This document shows positions 22,755 through 34,182 of a stretch of 64,000 nucleotides of DNA, one piece after another. Position 1 is the first letter of the stretch, and each line of letters begins with the position of its first letter. The notes under the pieces were generated by a model. That model saw only the letters and a list, made by a program, of their open reading frames with translations. It was not told where the DNA came from and searched no databases. A program made the position numbers and the translations under genes. The DNA is taken from assembly GCA_000349905.1 (NCBI GenBank), contig KB722740.1:935043-999042 (forward strand), written 5' to 3'. The stretch comes from Volvariella volvacea V23 (Eukaryota > Basidiomycota > Agaricomycetes > Agaricales > Pluteaceae).

Positions 22755-22884
22755 CTGTTGCAATTGCAATTGTGGGACGGGTGCATCGGAAGCTAACTAG
22801 AGTTTACCATAATTGCCAGTAATAATGTTGAACAAACTTGAGCAAACTCGCACTTGCCTCAACCTACCTCAGATTTGTATAATA

Positions 22885-24452
22885 ATGGAAGTTACACTGG
22901 ACGTGTATTCTGTTAAGCGTATGCCATGCATTATGTTTGAAGATGTGTGTTGACCTCAGCAGCTTTCGTCAAGGCGCTTCTCTGCTTGTCAAGATACGGT
23001 GAAGAACTCATTCTTCATGCCACTGAAGAATCTCTATCATTATCATCTGCGAATTCGTCCAAGTCAGCCTACTGTCACTTCAGATATGGACGTCAATACT
23101 TCTCGAGGTATACTACTGCAAGCCCTGCCCCAGCTCAGGGATGGGATCATGAGGAAGGACCCAGTAGCAGTGTCGTAGCAGGGCAATTACCCGTAAAGGT
23201 TGGTAGTCACCTGTGGGCTTAGCTCTCCGATATCAGTTCAAATTCGCTCTAGTCTTTGCTATCAATATTTAAGCACCGCACTATCGAGAAATCCTTGGAG
23301 CGATGTGAAATATCCATTCCGGAACATACACAGTCTGACGACAGCGGCGATGGATTGGAGAGTAAGTTGATATTGCGTTTTCACTGCAAACATGGTATGT
23401 CGTACCCTTGTAGTCGAGCTCATCTCACACTGAGTGGCAGGTGTAATTAAAACTCACAAATTGCGATTAATGACGCTGGTGGCTGATCTTGCCCCTGGTG
23501 CCAGCAGGGGCATAAATGAGTCCTGCATATCAATTGGACCTAAGGCATTAAGAGATATGATAGAGCACTTCGTTGTTGCGAAAGGCGGGAAAGCAGATCC
23601 GCAGTTGATTTGGAGTTTTGGGGACACTGAAATTGGCCTCAAGAGCTTGGATTCATCCCTTGATGGTCGAGGTATGAGAAATAATCTACTTGTGATGGTA
23701 GTATCCTTATCAATGCCATAGGAAGAGCTCAGCTCGCAACGGAGCTCACCTTGAGTTGTGAGGAGTTTGACCTTTACAAGGTGCATGCACCCGTAACTAT
23801 AGCATTTCACCTGCGGGAGTTCAATGTGAGTACTCCAGGGTTCAATATGTCGTCCATGTCATAGCCTCAAGCTGTACAGGCTACTATTGCGTTTGCCGAA
23901 TCCATGGCTCTACCTCTGGAGATGAAGTTCACCAGCCCATCTGCTCCGTTATTTATTGACATGGAGGGCGATTCGTTGAGTGTATTGTTTATTATTTCAA
24001 CAAGTCCGGTTCAAAGCGCAGCTGTTAATGTCGCAACTTCTACGCTCCTTGGGAGTAATAACCGGAAACGGGAACGAAACGAGTCGGTATCATCGATTAG
24101 GACAAAGCCCTCAAGGATGCTAGAAGCGCATCAGCCTTCTGAGGCTATGGACGTTGATGGTTCCAATTTTGCGACCAGTGCGGACGCACTGTTAAATGTC
24201 AGGGGCTCGCCAAGCGTCCAAGTACCTCAGGAAGAATCTGATCAAGCTGTTGCTCCACTTGAGCAATTGCCTGAAGGGGTGAATTCAACGCCACCATCTG
24301 TAAAACCAGATCAGGAGCCGTTATTCTGGCCTAGCTCATCACAGTTGAATGAAGCTGGTAACAACAGTGCAGACAGCTTTATATTGTATGAAGAGGCAGA
24401 GCTGGCACCTACTCAGGGTAGCAGCATTAGTTCCAACAGAGTTCGTCACTAA
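22885..24452 (+). CDS. RAD9: Rad9 checkpoint clamp (9-1-1) subunit
   Basis: Six exons (22885-22918, 22960-23198, 23253-23394, 23441-23671, 23722-23825, 23880-24452) give about 440 aa. The PCNA-like fold shows FVKALLCLSRYGEELILHAT, SSANSSKSAYCHFRYGRQYF, SLLSIFKHRTIEKSLERCEI and ALPLEMKFTSPSAPLFI. A disordered acidic/Ser tail of about 150 residues replaces the C-terminal tail that is phosphorylated in other Rad9 proteins. It should form the 9-1-1 clamp with Rad1 and Hus1 and activate ATR signalling. The first acceptor is a CAGCAG tandem (22957-22962). It lies 130 bp downstream of the AlkB-like gene on the same strand. Confidence 0.93.
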
Positions 24453-24601
24453 TCAACTACCATTCAGCGAAACCGAGCTTACGATCCGCGCAGTCTTTCC
24501 AGCCGCTATTTGAAGATTAGTGGTCTAATGACGCGCGGGACAGACTCAAAGGGGAGCAATACAAATACATAACTATTGTACAAAGGGTTCAAAATTACAT
24601 T

Positions 24602-26047
24602 TCAGAAGAAGAGGTCGTCGTCGGGATCATGAGTATTACAATCTACTAGCCATGGACCCAGATCAGAGAAGCTATCAAGGGAGGTACCCCTATGCAACCA
24701 GTCATCGTGGAGGGATTGTATTAATTCACGTGTAACTCCCATTCTCAACGCCCGAAGAGGTTTTCCATTTTGCTGGCGGGCTCTGACCAAATTGTCTAGC
24801 ATGCGCTCGTCTTGAAAGTTGAGCAAAGCAGTTAATGTCTCCAAGCTGGGCCACCACACCGACAGCTTGCCTTCCCCTGAGACAATGCTTTCACCTAACA
24901 ACGTAAGCACGAGAGAGCTCTCACTGGACGTCGAGATCAGCGCGAAGGACGATATGAAGGGGAATGTTGCAAATAGGTGCCGATACGTAGCTGCAGAGAG
25001 ATTGAACTCGCAGAGAGTAAGCGACGAAAGATGAGGAAAACGGGGGTTATGAGTGTGAGAAGAAAGGAAATTGCTTAAATCGTCCTCCTGTGCGTCCTTT
25101 ATGGTCAAAGACTGCAGCTTCGGCGCATTAATATGCACAAGTAATCCGCTATAAATCGCATTACTGATGCCACAAACCCTGAGGGTTTCTAGTGTCCCTA
25201 ACACAATGGATTCGCCAGACCACCCTGTGGCGTCGATGACTTCCCCATAAATCGACAAATTACGGAGAGATGGAGAAGCTGTGACGATACTTTGAAAGGC
25301 TTTAAGGCTCAGTGGAAGGGATTTGGTATGGTCGATGTGCAGGGTGGTCAGCTTGGTTAAGAGTGGCTGGAAGAGGAATAGAGCAACGCCGCGAAGTCGC
25401 AGTGTATTCAGAGTGGGAGGTGTGTGGATGGGATAATGACGGTCAACGATAGCAGTCGAGTCCGCAGCTTGATCAGCGTCATTCATCATGACGGATAGGT
25501 GCTGCAGCGTAGGCATGTATAACCCGCAAAGGGCATGGAAAATGGGGTGATCTACCGTTGACTCGATTGCGCGAATGGAAAAGCTACGCCAACGCCAGGA
25601 GTGTATCAACACAAATGCGAAGACTGCCGACAAAGCACTTTCACCCGAAGCACATTCCGTGAGCTCTATTTGAACATCCAAAAGGCAAAGTTCCGACCGC
25701 TCCACATACGTAGCAATTCGCTGAGCCGCTACTCCGGAATAAAGTCGGATCGACGTCCACAATGAGCGAGTGCCGATAGCAACGTCCCGGAAATACGAGC
25801 AAACGTGCGATACCAAAATTTCGAAAGGCATATCCGGCCATGCAGGTTCCAGTTTGTCCATTAGCTGTCCCTGAAAAAACACTATGGACAATATCTCTGA
25901 TGGGAGGGCAAGAATGTTCGTGGGGGGTTGTTGCGAGTTACTGCTGTTCACGCCGCGGAGCTGAGCAGTACATTCAATGCTTGTAGATTTACCCCTTCCA
26001 GTAGGTCGGAGTAGCTGTCTATGATGGAGGCTTTCATTACTTGGCAT
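24602..26047 (-). CDS. F-box protein with LRR-like C-terminus
   Basis: A single exon of about 481 aa from the ATG at 26047. The open frame extends further upstream, but this Met fits the domain start better. The F-box is ILALPSEILSIVFFQGQ through VSHVCSYFRDVAIGT followed by SLWTSIRLY, a pattern typical of the very numerous agaricomycete F-box proteins. The remainder has repeating hydrophobic blocks (TLRLRGVALFLFQPLLTKLT, LRNLSIYGEV, LETLRVCGISN, LQSLTIKD), suggesting degenerate leucine-rich repeats. It should recruit an unknown target to an SCF ubiquitin ligase through Skp1. The lack of introns contrasts with its neighbours and is common in this expanded family. Confidence 0.82.
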   Translation of the reverse strand: MPSNESLHHRQLLRPTGRGKSTSIECTAQLRGVNSSNSQQPPTNILALPSEILSIVFFQGQLMDKLEPAWPDMPFEILVSHVCSYFRDVAIGTRSLWTSIRLYSGVAAQRIATYVERSELCLLDVQIELTECASGESALSAVFAFVLIHSWRWRSFSIRAIESTVDHPIFHALCGLYMPTLQHLSVMMNDADQAADSTAIVDRHYPIHTPPTLNTLRLRGVALFLFQPLLTKLTTLHIDHTKSLPLSLKAFQSIVTASPSLRNLSIYGEVIDATGWSGESIVLGTLETLRVCGISNAIYSGLLVHINAPKLQSLTIKDAQEDDLSNFLSSHTHNPRFPHLSSLTLCEFNLSAATYRHLFATFPFISSFALISTSSESSLVLTLLGESIVSGEGKLSVWWPSLETLTALLNFQDERMLDNLVRARQQNGKPLRALRMGVTRELIQSLHDDWLHRGTSLDSFSDLGPWLVDCNTHDPDDDLFF

Positions 26048-26385
26048 CTTGTGCCGCAATTGCTGGGATTTTGTGAACACAAAAACGAAAGGAGGGGAAA
26101 CACTGGCAAGAGGAAATAGGTTATCACAGGTCGACAAATCTTTATGTATGAGCACTTCGCTGATCCAAATCCCATGGAAGAGGGCACATACAACCACCAG
26201 TTGAAACAGGCGTCCAATTGGCTTTCTATGTCTTTACGTGGATGTAGACAGAAGAAGTAAGCGATTAAAGCTTAATCCAAGTATGGGGGCAAGAATTCCA
26301 TTCGCGAAACACAAATTCGCGTACATATTGTAAATAGCTTTAATTACTTGTGAAGTCCTTCAGCTAACTGCATCTAAGATTTTTA
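26048..26385. other. Intergenic region between F-box and BLI-3-like genes
   Basis: The 338 bp lie upstream of the F-box start and downstream of the BLI-3-like stop. The F-box frame stays open to about 26197 without a better start. No other gene or repeat is visible. Confidence 0.4.
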
Positions 26386-27195
26386 TCAGGACACCTGAAA
26401 CACTGGCCAAGGCATGCAGACAGGATAACGCACATCAGATTTGGTGATGGTTCGCAACTCGCCTGGCGCAGATACCTTGCCTGTTAACGCGCCAAGGCCT
26501 TCTTCAAAGGCCCTTCCTACTGCGTCTCTGGTCGCCACCCAGTAGCGAATCTCATCTGGTACAACCTCGATGAGCGACACACGAGGATCGTTCTCGTCCC
26601 CTTTGTGCACTCCATCCTTCAAATCGCCGAAATACGCAGATACGCTGCTCGTATCTCATAAGAATTAAAGACCGAATAACATCTGAAACACTTACAAAGG
26701 GGACCAATTTGCTTTAATAAGAGCTCTATCTTCGATTATCTTTGCCTTCCCAGAGTAACTTTGCACCAGCATGAGTAAAAATGAAGAGCTAAACGGCACA
26801 TGCTACTCACGATGCCCAGCTTGTGGTCTTGGTGTTGAAGAAATTGACGTTGCAGTGCGTATCGTTCTTGATTTCGTCAAACTTATGAGAAGCGTTATTG
26901 GCGAGGAAGTAGAGGGTAAGGCAGGACTCGTGTGCTACTGGAGTTTGTTAATCATTCACATAATGAATCCACTACGTACGAGAACACGGCGTCATCGCAC
27001 GAGAGTGCAAGCTACCATCAGGCGACCGAGTAGTAAGCATACCCGTCTGAGAAGCCTTGACGATGTCAATCAAGTCTGCGGCGATATCAGTCGACAGAAG
27101 AGCAGCAAAGCAGAAGTAGAACCATTGATTTTTTGACGAGGGGTGACGTCTGTCTGTTCAGCAAGGACGGTGTATGGGTCCAAATGAGAAGACAT
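26386..27195 (-). CDS. bli-3: BLI-3-like flavin-reductase-fold (pyridoxamine-phosphate-oxidase-like) protein
   Basis: Five exons (27195-27123, 27075-26980, 26937-26811, 26758-26696, 26644-26386) give about 205 aa. Segments read LDPYTVLAEQTDVTPRQKI, IVKASQTGMLTTRSPDGSLH, SHKFDEIKNDTHCNVNFFN, SYSGKAKIIEDRALIKANW, VSAYFGDLKDGVHKGDENDP and APGELRTITKSD. These match the fungal blue-light-induced BLI-3 / general stress protein 26 group, a split-barrel FMN-binding fold. The enzymatic role is uncertain. The Neurospora relative is light-induced, but no light element was identified here. The 3' tail after RTITKSD is short and atypical. Confidence 0.88.
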
Positions 27196-27479
27196 GAAGA
27201 CTCAAGCAGAAAGGGGCTTGCAAGCTGGGGACTTTATGAGGAGAGGCATAGCTGACGTCGTGCTACGTCATATCGAGGTTCAGGTTCCAACGCTGCGCAT
27301 TCCCGTTCAGCCACAAATGGTCGCTCCACCGCCCGTTAGACCTGTCTTGGTTCGTCTGCATTCACTCGTGTCCTCCAATGCAAGAACTGAGTTGTGATAT
27401 TGTGAGGGTATCCCCATCGTCGATTAGGATTAACAAGGACAATACTGGTGTAAGTCAGGAATGTATGTACAAGCGAAAT

Positions 27480-28160
27480 CTATGTTGTTCCGGAAGGTTG
27501 AGGATTCATTGCAGGTGGTACTGTGGAAATCGTGAGGCAAGCCAACTACGCCAGCAGAGAGGACGTACATGGTGGCATCTGGGGTCGTTGATTTTCAGCA
27601 AACACGCGGGAAACAAGCACGCCAACTCCTTCAAATACACCTAGCAGAATTCCACAGGCTATGGCATGCCCCAATGCAGCCCGTGGCCCACCTGGAAAAG
27701 AGTAAAGCCATCAGATGAAAGAAAATTTAAGTAGGGACGTACTGCGAGCAGCCAGACAACCACCAGTCATGAAACCAGATATAATAGCATTCCAGGCGTC
27801 CTCTTTCTGTCTCCAGCCCTTCACCGCGCAGTCGAATGTTGAAAACATTCCACCCCAAACCCCAAAATTGCCGCCTGTTACAGGCGCCCGGGCCTTCATG
27901 GACGATATAGCCCCTACAAAACGCTCACCCTGCATAGAAGATGAGTTATGCTCGTGGAGAAACGAGGCGAACGAACCCTGGGCGAGTTTCGAGCCCCTTT
28001 GATCCCATACCAGATGCCTCCACCAACGGCACCCATAGAGAAAGCTCCACCAAAATCACTAAGAATTACCCATGGACTGGAGGAGGGGAATCAAGAGAGG
28101 TTGCAAGGATGACTAGAGCTGAACATACCAGGGGTCTCGTGTGTGATCTGCGTGGGCCAT
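27480..28160 (-). CDS. TIM17: Tim17, inner-membrane TIM23 translocase subunit
   Basis: Five exons (28160-28129, 28076-27977, 27929-27743, 27691-27569, 27520-27480) give about 160 aa, the normal size. The sequence is highly conserved: [80 protein letters not shown]. Four glycine-zipper transmembrane helices are evident. It forms the presequence channel with Tim23. It is tandem with the BLI-3-like gene downstream and the Sws1 gene upstream on the same strand. Confidence 0.97.
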
Positions 28161-28323
28161 AGTCAACAAAGCAAGTGCAGAGGGATGGGCGATGTTGGAC
28201 CAACGTCTCCGTGAAACTTTTCTTCCCAAGGATCACGTGAGATTAACCACGTGACAAGACATTTAGCTTTGATACTGGTACAAGCGACTATGACTGCGTA
28301 ATACTGATAGGCTAAGGGGACCC

Positions 28324-28904
28324 TCAGTGTAAGTGGCGGAGTAGGATGGGCTCAAGTTCTTCTGGTGCCAGCGTACGCTCCAAGCATAGTGAAAAGTGAT
28401 TTGCCAAGTAGGCGGCAAGAGTGTGCTTGCACTGTTCACTTCTGTCAACAACGGCACACACGCGGAATAGAAAGAAAGAACCATTAAATGTGTCCCCATC
28501 ACGAGAACGGCATGCGTGAACGCCGGACAAGTACAGAAAAATGGAATCCCAGACCCATCAATGCCCAGTGTCACCATCGAAGGAGACGTCGATCCCAGGA
28601 CTTCGAAATAAACTGCAGCGGTAGGAACTCTATACCTGATCACTGACAAGACTGTCGATACGAAGGCGAAAAGTAGATGACACAGGGTTACCGTTATCTC
28701 TATCAATGAGGTCCAGGGCAGCCAATACCAGCGGCTCTGGAAGGATGAGTGATAAGTGGCGGATAAATGACGGATCTGCAAGATGAGCTTCGGGGGTGAA
28801 CGACGCGACGGGCAAGACGACAGGGGTTGGGTATGCATACAGGGATCTGGGCTATTGGAAGCAAGGATGCTGTGAAAGATAGGGAGGAGCTGAGGAACTT
28901 GCAT
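28324..28904 (-). CDS. SWS1: Sws1/ZSWIM7-like SWIM zinc-finger protein
   Basis: A four-exon model (28904-28841, 28775-28692, 28651-28503, 28431-28324) gives about 134 aa, the short length typical of the family. Conserved parts are SLILPEPLVLAALDLIDRDN, VIRYRVPTAAVYFEVLGST and the SWIM finger CTCPAFTHAVL..CKHTLAAYLA (CxCx..CxH). Sws1 with Rad51 paralogues (Shu complex) promotes Rad51-dependent recombination. The intron before CKH uses the donor GTGATG, so that junction is the least certain. It is divergent from TRM11, with 105 bp between start codons. Confidence 0.8.
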
Positions 28905-29009
28905 GCCGTCTCTCGTCCACCCGCGATCGAACGTAGCAGCCGGGTCGCTGGCCACACGTGATGCGATCCTCCAGATTTGCGCCAATCACCCTGCTGTCTT
29001 ATCACTGCG

Positions 29010-30923
29010 ATGCGCTACTTGTTCGTGTTTGCACAGGCGCACAATGACTTCCGCATTCCAGAGTTGCAGTCTATATCCGAACTCCATGGTTTTCAGGTCA
29101 ATTATGAGCAACCTAGCGATCCGAGCCGACCCTTCATGGTTGTAGATTTGTGCGAGGAAAGCCATGCGCGAATCCTCGCAAGGAGGTGCATTCTTGTCAA
29201 GTGAGTCCCTGCTCCAACCAAGCCTCTCTGCTTGAGTTTACCTTTCCCAGAGCAGTTTATGAGTACTACGCCCAAGGAGTATCCTATCAAGAACTCCACG
29301 AGGAGAATCGTGCCAATCGGCACCTATGGGAACGCTACATACCAGATACTGCCTTCAGGTTCCACGTTACTGCCTACAACCATAAGATTCCGCAAGCCAG
29401 GCAACGAGACGTCATTGAGAGTTTTTCGTATATGGACTTTCTTGGTAGAATCGACATGAAGCGCCCGGACATCGTGCTTGGATGCTTTGAGGAATGTATG
29501 TTCCATCATCTTCGTTCAAAGCTGTCTAAAGCCACCGAGTAACATTTTAGATGTTGACCGCCATGGGACGACCCGGGAAAAGTACCAGGGAGACGGTCAG
29601 TTTCGTCATCTGTACTTCGGTAGACTGGTCAGTTTCTTGGGTCATTTCGTGCTATTTTGCTCTATTGATACTCCACAGGTCGAGGAAGGGAGTGCCCGAT
29701 CATTAATCACTAAATTTGACGTGAAAAAGAGATCATTTTACGGAAACACAAGCATGGAGGCGGAAGTATCACTGCTAATGGTGNNNNNNNNNNNNNNNNN
29801 NNNNNNNNNNNNNNNNNNNNNNNNNNNNNNNNNNNNNNNNNNNNNNNNNNNNNNNNNNNNNNNNNNNNNNNNNNNNNNNNNNNAACCAGACTATGGTGAG
29901 GCTAACTTAATGACACCCAAACCAACCAATTTCTAAATTTCCAAGGCGGCACCGGGAAAGCTGATTTATGACCCTTTCATGGGTACGGGAAGCATGGCTT
30001 ATGCAAGTACCATTCATCGGTTTGGTATCCTGGAATTAACTATCCCGCCAGCCGACCGCACACTTTGGGGCACTAGCTATAGGGTCTGATATAGATGGTC
30101 GCCAAATGCGGGGCAAAGGTGGTTCCAACTATCTTACATGCCATCCGCTCACCATATCACAGAAGAAAAACCAGGGATCATTCGTGCTGCCACTCAATAT
30201 GGAGTTGCCTCAAGGATACTTGATCTTTGCACTTTCGACATTACTAACCACCCCTGGCGGGTGGGCGGACTATTTGACGCCATTATCACAGATCCGCCTT
30301 GTAGGTCCTCTAGGCATTTAAGGTCGCATATGCTCACAGAAGTGTTCAACTGGGACCGACAGATGGTGTGCGCGCGGGTGCCAAACGACTCGGTCGCAAA
30401 CGTGAACTCACGCCAAATCAGCTTGCTGCATATTTTGAGCATCGAAATTCACCCCGCCCGTGCGTAATTGGCTCGTGGTTGATTGCTGTTGGTATCTACT
30501 GAGTATACGACAATCTAGCGATGACCAACCATATGTCCCTCCCACTAAACCGTACGAATTTTCTGAGCTAGCTGCGGACCTTGTTGTCCTTGCCCGATAT
30601 CTACTCAAACCTAGAGGGCGATTAGTCTTCTTCCTTCCCACCGTCACGGATGACTATGCAGAAGTAGATGTGGATACAATTCTTTGTGAGGGGATGGAAT
30701 TAGTGGCCAACTCATTGCAGGACTTCGGGTCATGGGGACGAAGGGTAAGATAACACGCAATTCCTGTTTTCCAAATGTTAACCTGCCACCTTAGCTGGTA
30801 ACGATCAGGAAGGCCACAGACCAGGCTTATCCTGCGCCTAGATTTGATAGTCAGCACTCACCTAAAGAACACATGCCCGCTCACAAGAACTTTCGGGAAA
30901 AGTATTTTCAAGGGTTCAAATAA
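29010..30923 (+). CDS. TRM11: Trm11, tRNA (guanine-10-N2) methyltransferase (assembly gap in an intron)
   Basis: Eleven exons: 29010-29200, 29251-29495, 29551-29627, 29679-29780, gap to 29895, 29946-30002, 30052-30118, 30163-30300, 30363-30459, 30519-30744, 30795-30923, about 448 aa. It begins MRYLFVFAQAHNDFRIPELQ (THUMP-containing N-terminal region). Then come HLYFGRLVEEGSARSLITKF, the SAM-binding APGKLIYDPFMGTGSMAY, IGSDIDGRQMRGK and catalytic DAIITDPPYGVRAGAK. With Trm112 it makes m2G10 in tRNA. The N run replaces intron sequence: SLLM before and NQTM after fit the family with about one residue between. The intron at 30003-30051 is GC-AG. Confidence 0.95.
29784..29883. other. 100-N assembly gap
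   Basis: Exactly 100 N. The left flank ends in ATG|GTG, which looks like an exon end and splice donor. The right flank starts AACCAG inside the next exon. The true length is unknown. Confidence 0.95.
30003..30051 (+). other. GC-AG intron in TRM11
   Basis: The donor GCTTAT|GCAAGT and acceptor CGCCAG join GSMAY to PTAHFGALAIG in frame. There is no GT at the required junction. Confidence 0.8.
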
Positions 30924-30972
30924 GGTCCTCAATAGTTTAACTACGACGGTCACGTACGTAGCAGTCTCTGAG

Positions 30973-33009
30973 CTACATTGGTGTGAGATCTTTGATCTCA
31001 AACGTTTGTGCTTGTTGTTTCATTTGTTCGTCTAGCTCCCTTCTCACTTGCTTCCCCGTCACGAAAAAAACGAGTAACGAGGAAATTAAGACAAAGACAC
31101 CATTAAAAATAAGCGCGCGATGCATATTCAACGGTGGGTCTGCATCTGGGCCTGCACGGAGGGCACCCTCAACTGGCGTTGTGTCAATCTCAGCACCAAT
31201 TAGAGTTCCCAGAGGACAGAACTTACCAATGATGAAGATAATGCCAAACAAATTTCCTCTAAAAAAGAAACCATCGGTTTGATGAAGTTTTTGCGGAATT
31301 TTATCACTTACGAGAACCAGAGTATAGCAGAACTCCCATCCGCATTACGTGTTAGTTCACATGCGAGCTCCAAAGCAACAGGAAGCATAGTTATGGAACA
31401 TGCCCCCAAGATTGTCATTATCACGAACAAAGCTGCCGTGTTATCTGGCCTGACTAGATCGGTGCATCGCTCAAAACATGAGCGCAAGATGTGGGATAGG
31501 ATTTGTAGCACGCTAACCTGCCCAAATGAGTGACAGCCACGTACAACCCAGAATGGGGACCAGAACCTTCGCGGTCACAGCAAGATGGCGAGTGAAGACT
31601 CGGTCAAAAAGTGGCGCCGTGATCACTGAAGCAATGATTCCGGTCAACAGCAGGCAAGCACCCATGAAGCCAGAGAGATCGTCGGAATAACCAGATGGTT
31701 CCAAGTACTGTGCTGATAAAACTGCAAATGTATTGGTCCTGATGCGCATTGCCTCAACAACTGCAACCCATAGTGGAGGTGTAAACATTACGCACGCTGC
31801 AACCATGACACCAAAGATGAAGATCACAATAGCAAAATCTTTCCGCTCTTGAGGTGTCATATAGCAATTTTGGGGCACGGGGAGGCCAAGCAGTGCCCTC
31901 ACGAGATCCCTTAACGGTGGGGACACCCTAGACCCTGCGTGAGCTAGACGAATGCTTCTGAATGCTGACCATCATTATATGCAGCAATATTAACTCACTT
32001 GGGGGTTGAGGGGGAGCTCTTCCAATTAAAAGAACGAGAGGCAGGGAAGCGGTAGACAGGATACCCAAAATCAGGATCTATCAAAATAAGGTCTTCAGAG
32101 TAGAGTATTAATCAAACCGTATACATCGATCAACACAAACCGATTTCTGGGTGCTTCCTGCTAGGGGGCTAATTATCTGACCAATGGCACCGCCAATTGG
32201 ATTTGCTGCGAGATGGGTGAGCCTCATCCAGTCAGTGAGAGAATTCTCAGCCTACATATGGCAATAACCATTGTTGCCGTTATACGACCATTAAGATCAA
32301 ACCAGGTCTCTGAATACTTAGGACCCAATACTTGGTAAATGGGCTGGGCGACTGCGGCAATAATCTCGGAATCTAGTCAGGCACCTAGGCATACGAATCG
32401 CAAGATTTGAGCTACCTGGCCCATGAGGATCAGAGCATAGCTACTAGCGCTGCTCAGACCTGGAGCTGTCCCAGAATACCTTACCCACGCGGAGAGCAGC
32501 AACGATAATGAACCAATGTCACACTAGGTATTTATGAGGTTCATAACGTGATATCAAGCGGGGGGCCTACACATCTCCTTATGCCATACCGAGAAACGAT
32601 CGTAGGGATAAACAAGGCGGTCGGGAGATAGACGCATGCAACGACAATACCGAGCCAATTAACTTGATCCAAGGTATACCCAAGGTCATGAGCCACTGCA
32701 AAATAACAAGCCATCAGGATTGGACACTACAAGCATAAGCGGCAACGAACCATTGTTGGCTATGGGGCCAAACCAGGGCCATGACATAGCCGCAATAGCG
32801 TTGAGAAGGCCCTATATCAGTGATATATGGGGAACGAAGTAGGATATACATATGGTGCATACCATGCCCAATAAGCCGGCGAATCTACGTTTGTACAGGC
32901 GATAAACCTGGGGCTGGCAAGCCTCAGCTGGATGTACATCCACAATGGAATTTGAGGTACATACAGCATCACCACCAGGCTGCACCGGCTCGTTCATGCA
33001 CCTCTCCAT
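30973..33009 (-). CDS. MFS transporter, FLVCR-like
   Basis: Eleven exons (33009-32863, 32811-32751, 32695-32571, 32523-32416, 32364-32256, 32205-32141, 32077-31999, 31934-31518, 31453-31312, 31258-31227, 31172-30973) give about 494 aa. It resembles FLVCR-type MFS proteins: YKRRFAGLLGMGLLNAIAAM, DQVNWLGIVVACVYLPTALF, GIRRCCDIGS, NPIGGAIGQIISPL, SGNLFGIIFI and GALRAGPDADPPLNMHRALI. About twelve hydrophobic segments are present. Vertebrate FLVCRs move haem, choline or ethanolamine, and the fungal substrate is unknown. The start could also be the Met four codons downstream. The stop is 49 bp from the TRM11 stop (convergent). Confidence 0.9.
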
Positions 33010-33159
33010 TAGGGACGAGTGAAGAGAGCACCGTAGGAGTGTTACCAGCCTCCAAGCAGCCCAGGACTGCACTGTTCCCAACTTGCCGATCACGTGAATC
33101 ATAATAGTGCAGATGAGTGCCAAATAGTCCCAAATACCTTGCATAACCCATCCATTACT

Positions 33160-34154
33160 ATGAGCGAGTATTGGGTGTCGAAGAAGAAGTACTTTTGCAA
33201 GTACTGCGAAATATACATCGCCGACGATCCTCCCTCACGGCAGCAGCATGAAAACGGGCTCAGACACAAGGGCAACCTAGAGCGGTTCATCCGTGGTATC
33301 TACAAAGCTGGTGAGAAGAGAAAGAAGGACCAAGAGGAGGAAAGGCGGGAAATGGCACGGGTAGAGCTGGTAAATCGAGTCGTGTCATATCGTCGCATTA
33401 GCTCTCTGATGATTTCTAGGCAGCACAGGCAGCTTATGCGCATGATGTCAGTTCCGGCAATGCCAAGCCCTCAAGTGCATCCCCCTCTTTTAGGCAGGCA
33501 GCAGGCGTTTCATCGTCTAAGGAGAAGCAGAAGCCATCCAACCCGTTCGCAAACTACACCACCGCTGCCAATCTAGGCATCACTGATCCCGATGCTCAGA
33601 GGCTGGGCGTAGAAGCAGAACAACGACGGACACAAGGTATTGTCGGGGAGTGGCAAGTTATCGCTCCTGCTGTCCCTCAGTCTCAGGCATCGGAGAGAAC
33701 ACCGAGCTTAGTGGAGGGTCAAAGGGTGAGCGAATCGTTGAAGAGGCCTGTGGATGACGAAGGAGATACAAGAGCATTCAAGTTACGCAAGCGGACAATT
33801 GCAGTGGGATTAGGGGAGATCTACGATCCTAGTGACATTCCAATAAAAATCAAAAAATCGGAAGAAACAGCAGAACAGCCTTCAAGTTCGGGACCGAGTC
33901 AGGATGTTGGCTCTAGGGCAAAACCGGGATGGGCTAAGGTGGAATGGAAGCAGGCAGCGGATGAGGAAAGGGCGACAGATGGCCGGAGACAGGATGTGAT
34001 CAAGATTGAAGATGATTCATACTCTCAGAATATCGCAGCCAGCACAAAACCCGATCCAGATATTAAAAACGAGGAGGTAGCAGCAGCCATAATGTCAGGC
34101 CTTACTATCAAGAAACGCAAGATACCCGCAGGCCAAGGGCGACGACAAATGTAG
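33160..34154 (+). CDS. U1-type (matrin) zinc-finger protein, WBP4/FBP21-like
   Basis: Two exons (33160-33369, 33420-34154) give about 314 aa. The first 40 residues form a U1/matrin zinc finger (YFCKYCEIYIADDPPSRQQH..GLRHKGN). A basic helix (RKKDQEEERREMARVE) follows. The rest is low-complexity and acidic, with a short conserved-looking patch (LRKRTIAVGLGEIYDPSDIP) and a lysine-rich tail (LTIKKRKIPAGQGRRQM). WBP4-type proteins are spliceosomal, but I see no WW domains, so this is a minimal relative. The start is 150 bp from the divergent MFS start and the stop only 28 bp from the Smr gene stop. Confidence 0.85.
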
Positions 34155-34182
34155 GTTTACTATTCACTACAGATACACCAAA

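Noticed and set aside
27196..27479. Small plus-strand open frames between the BLI-3-like gene and TIM17
   Set aside because: They have no family similarity, partly overlap the TIM17 3' end region and are better explained as promoter and UTR sequence.
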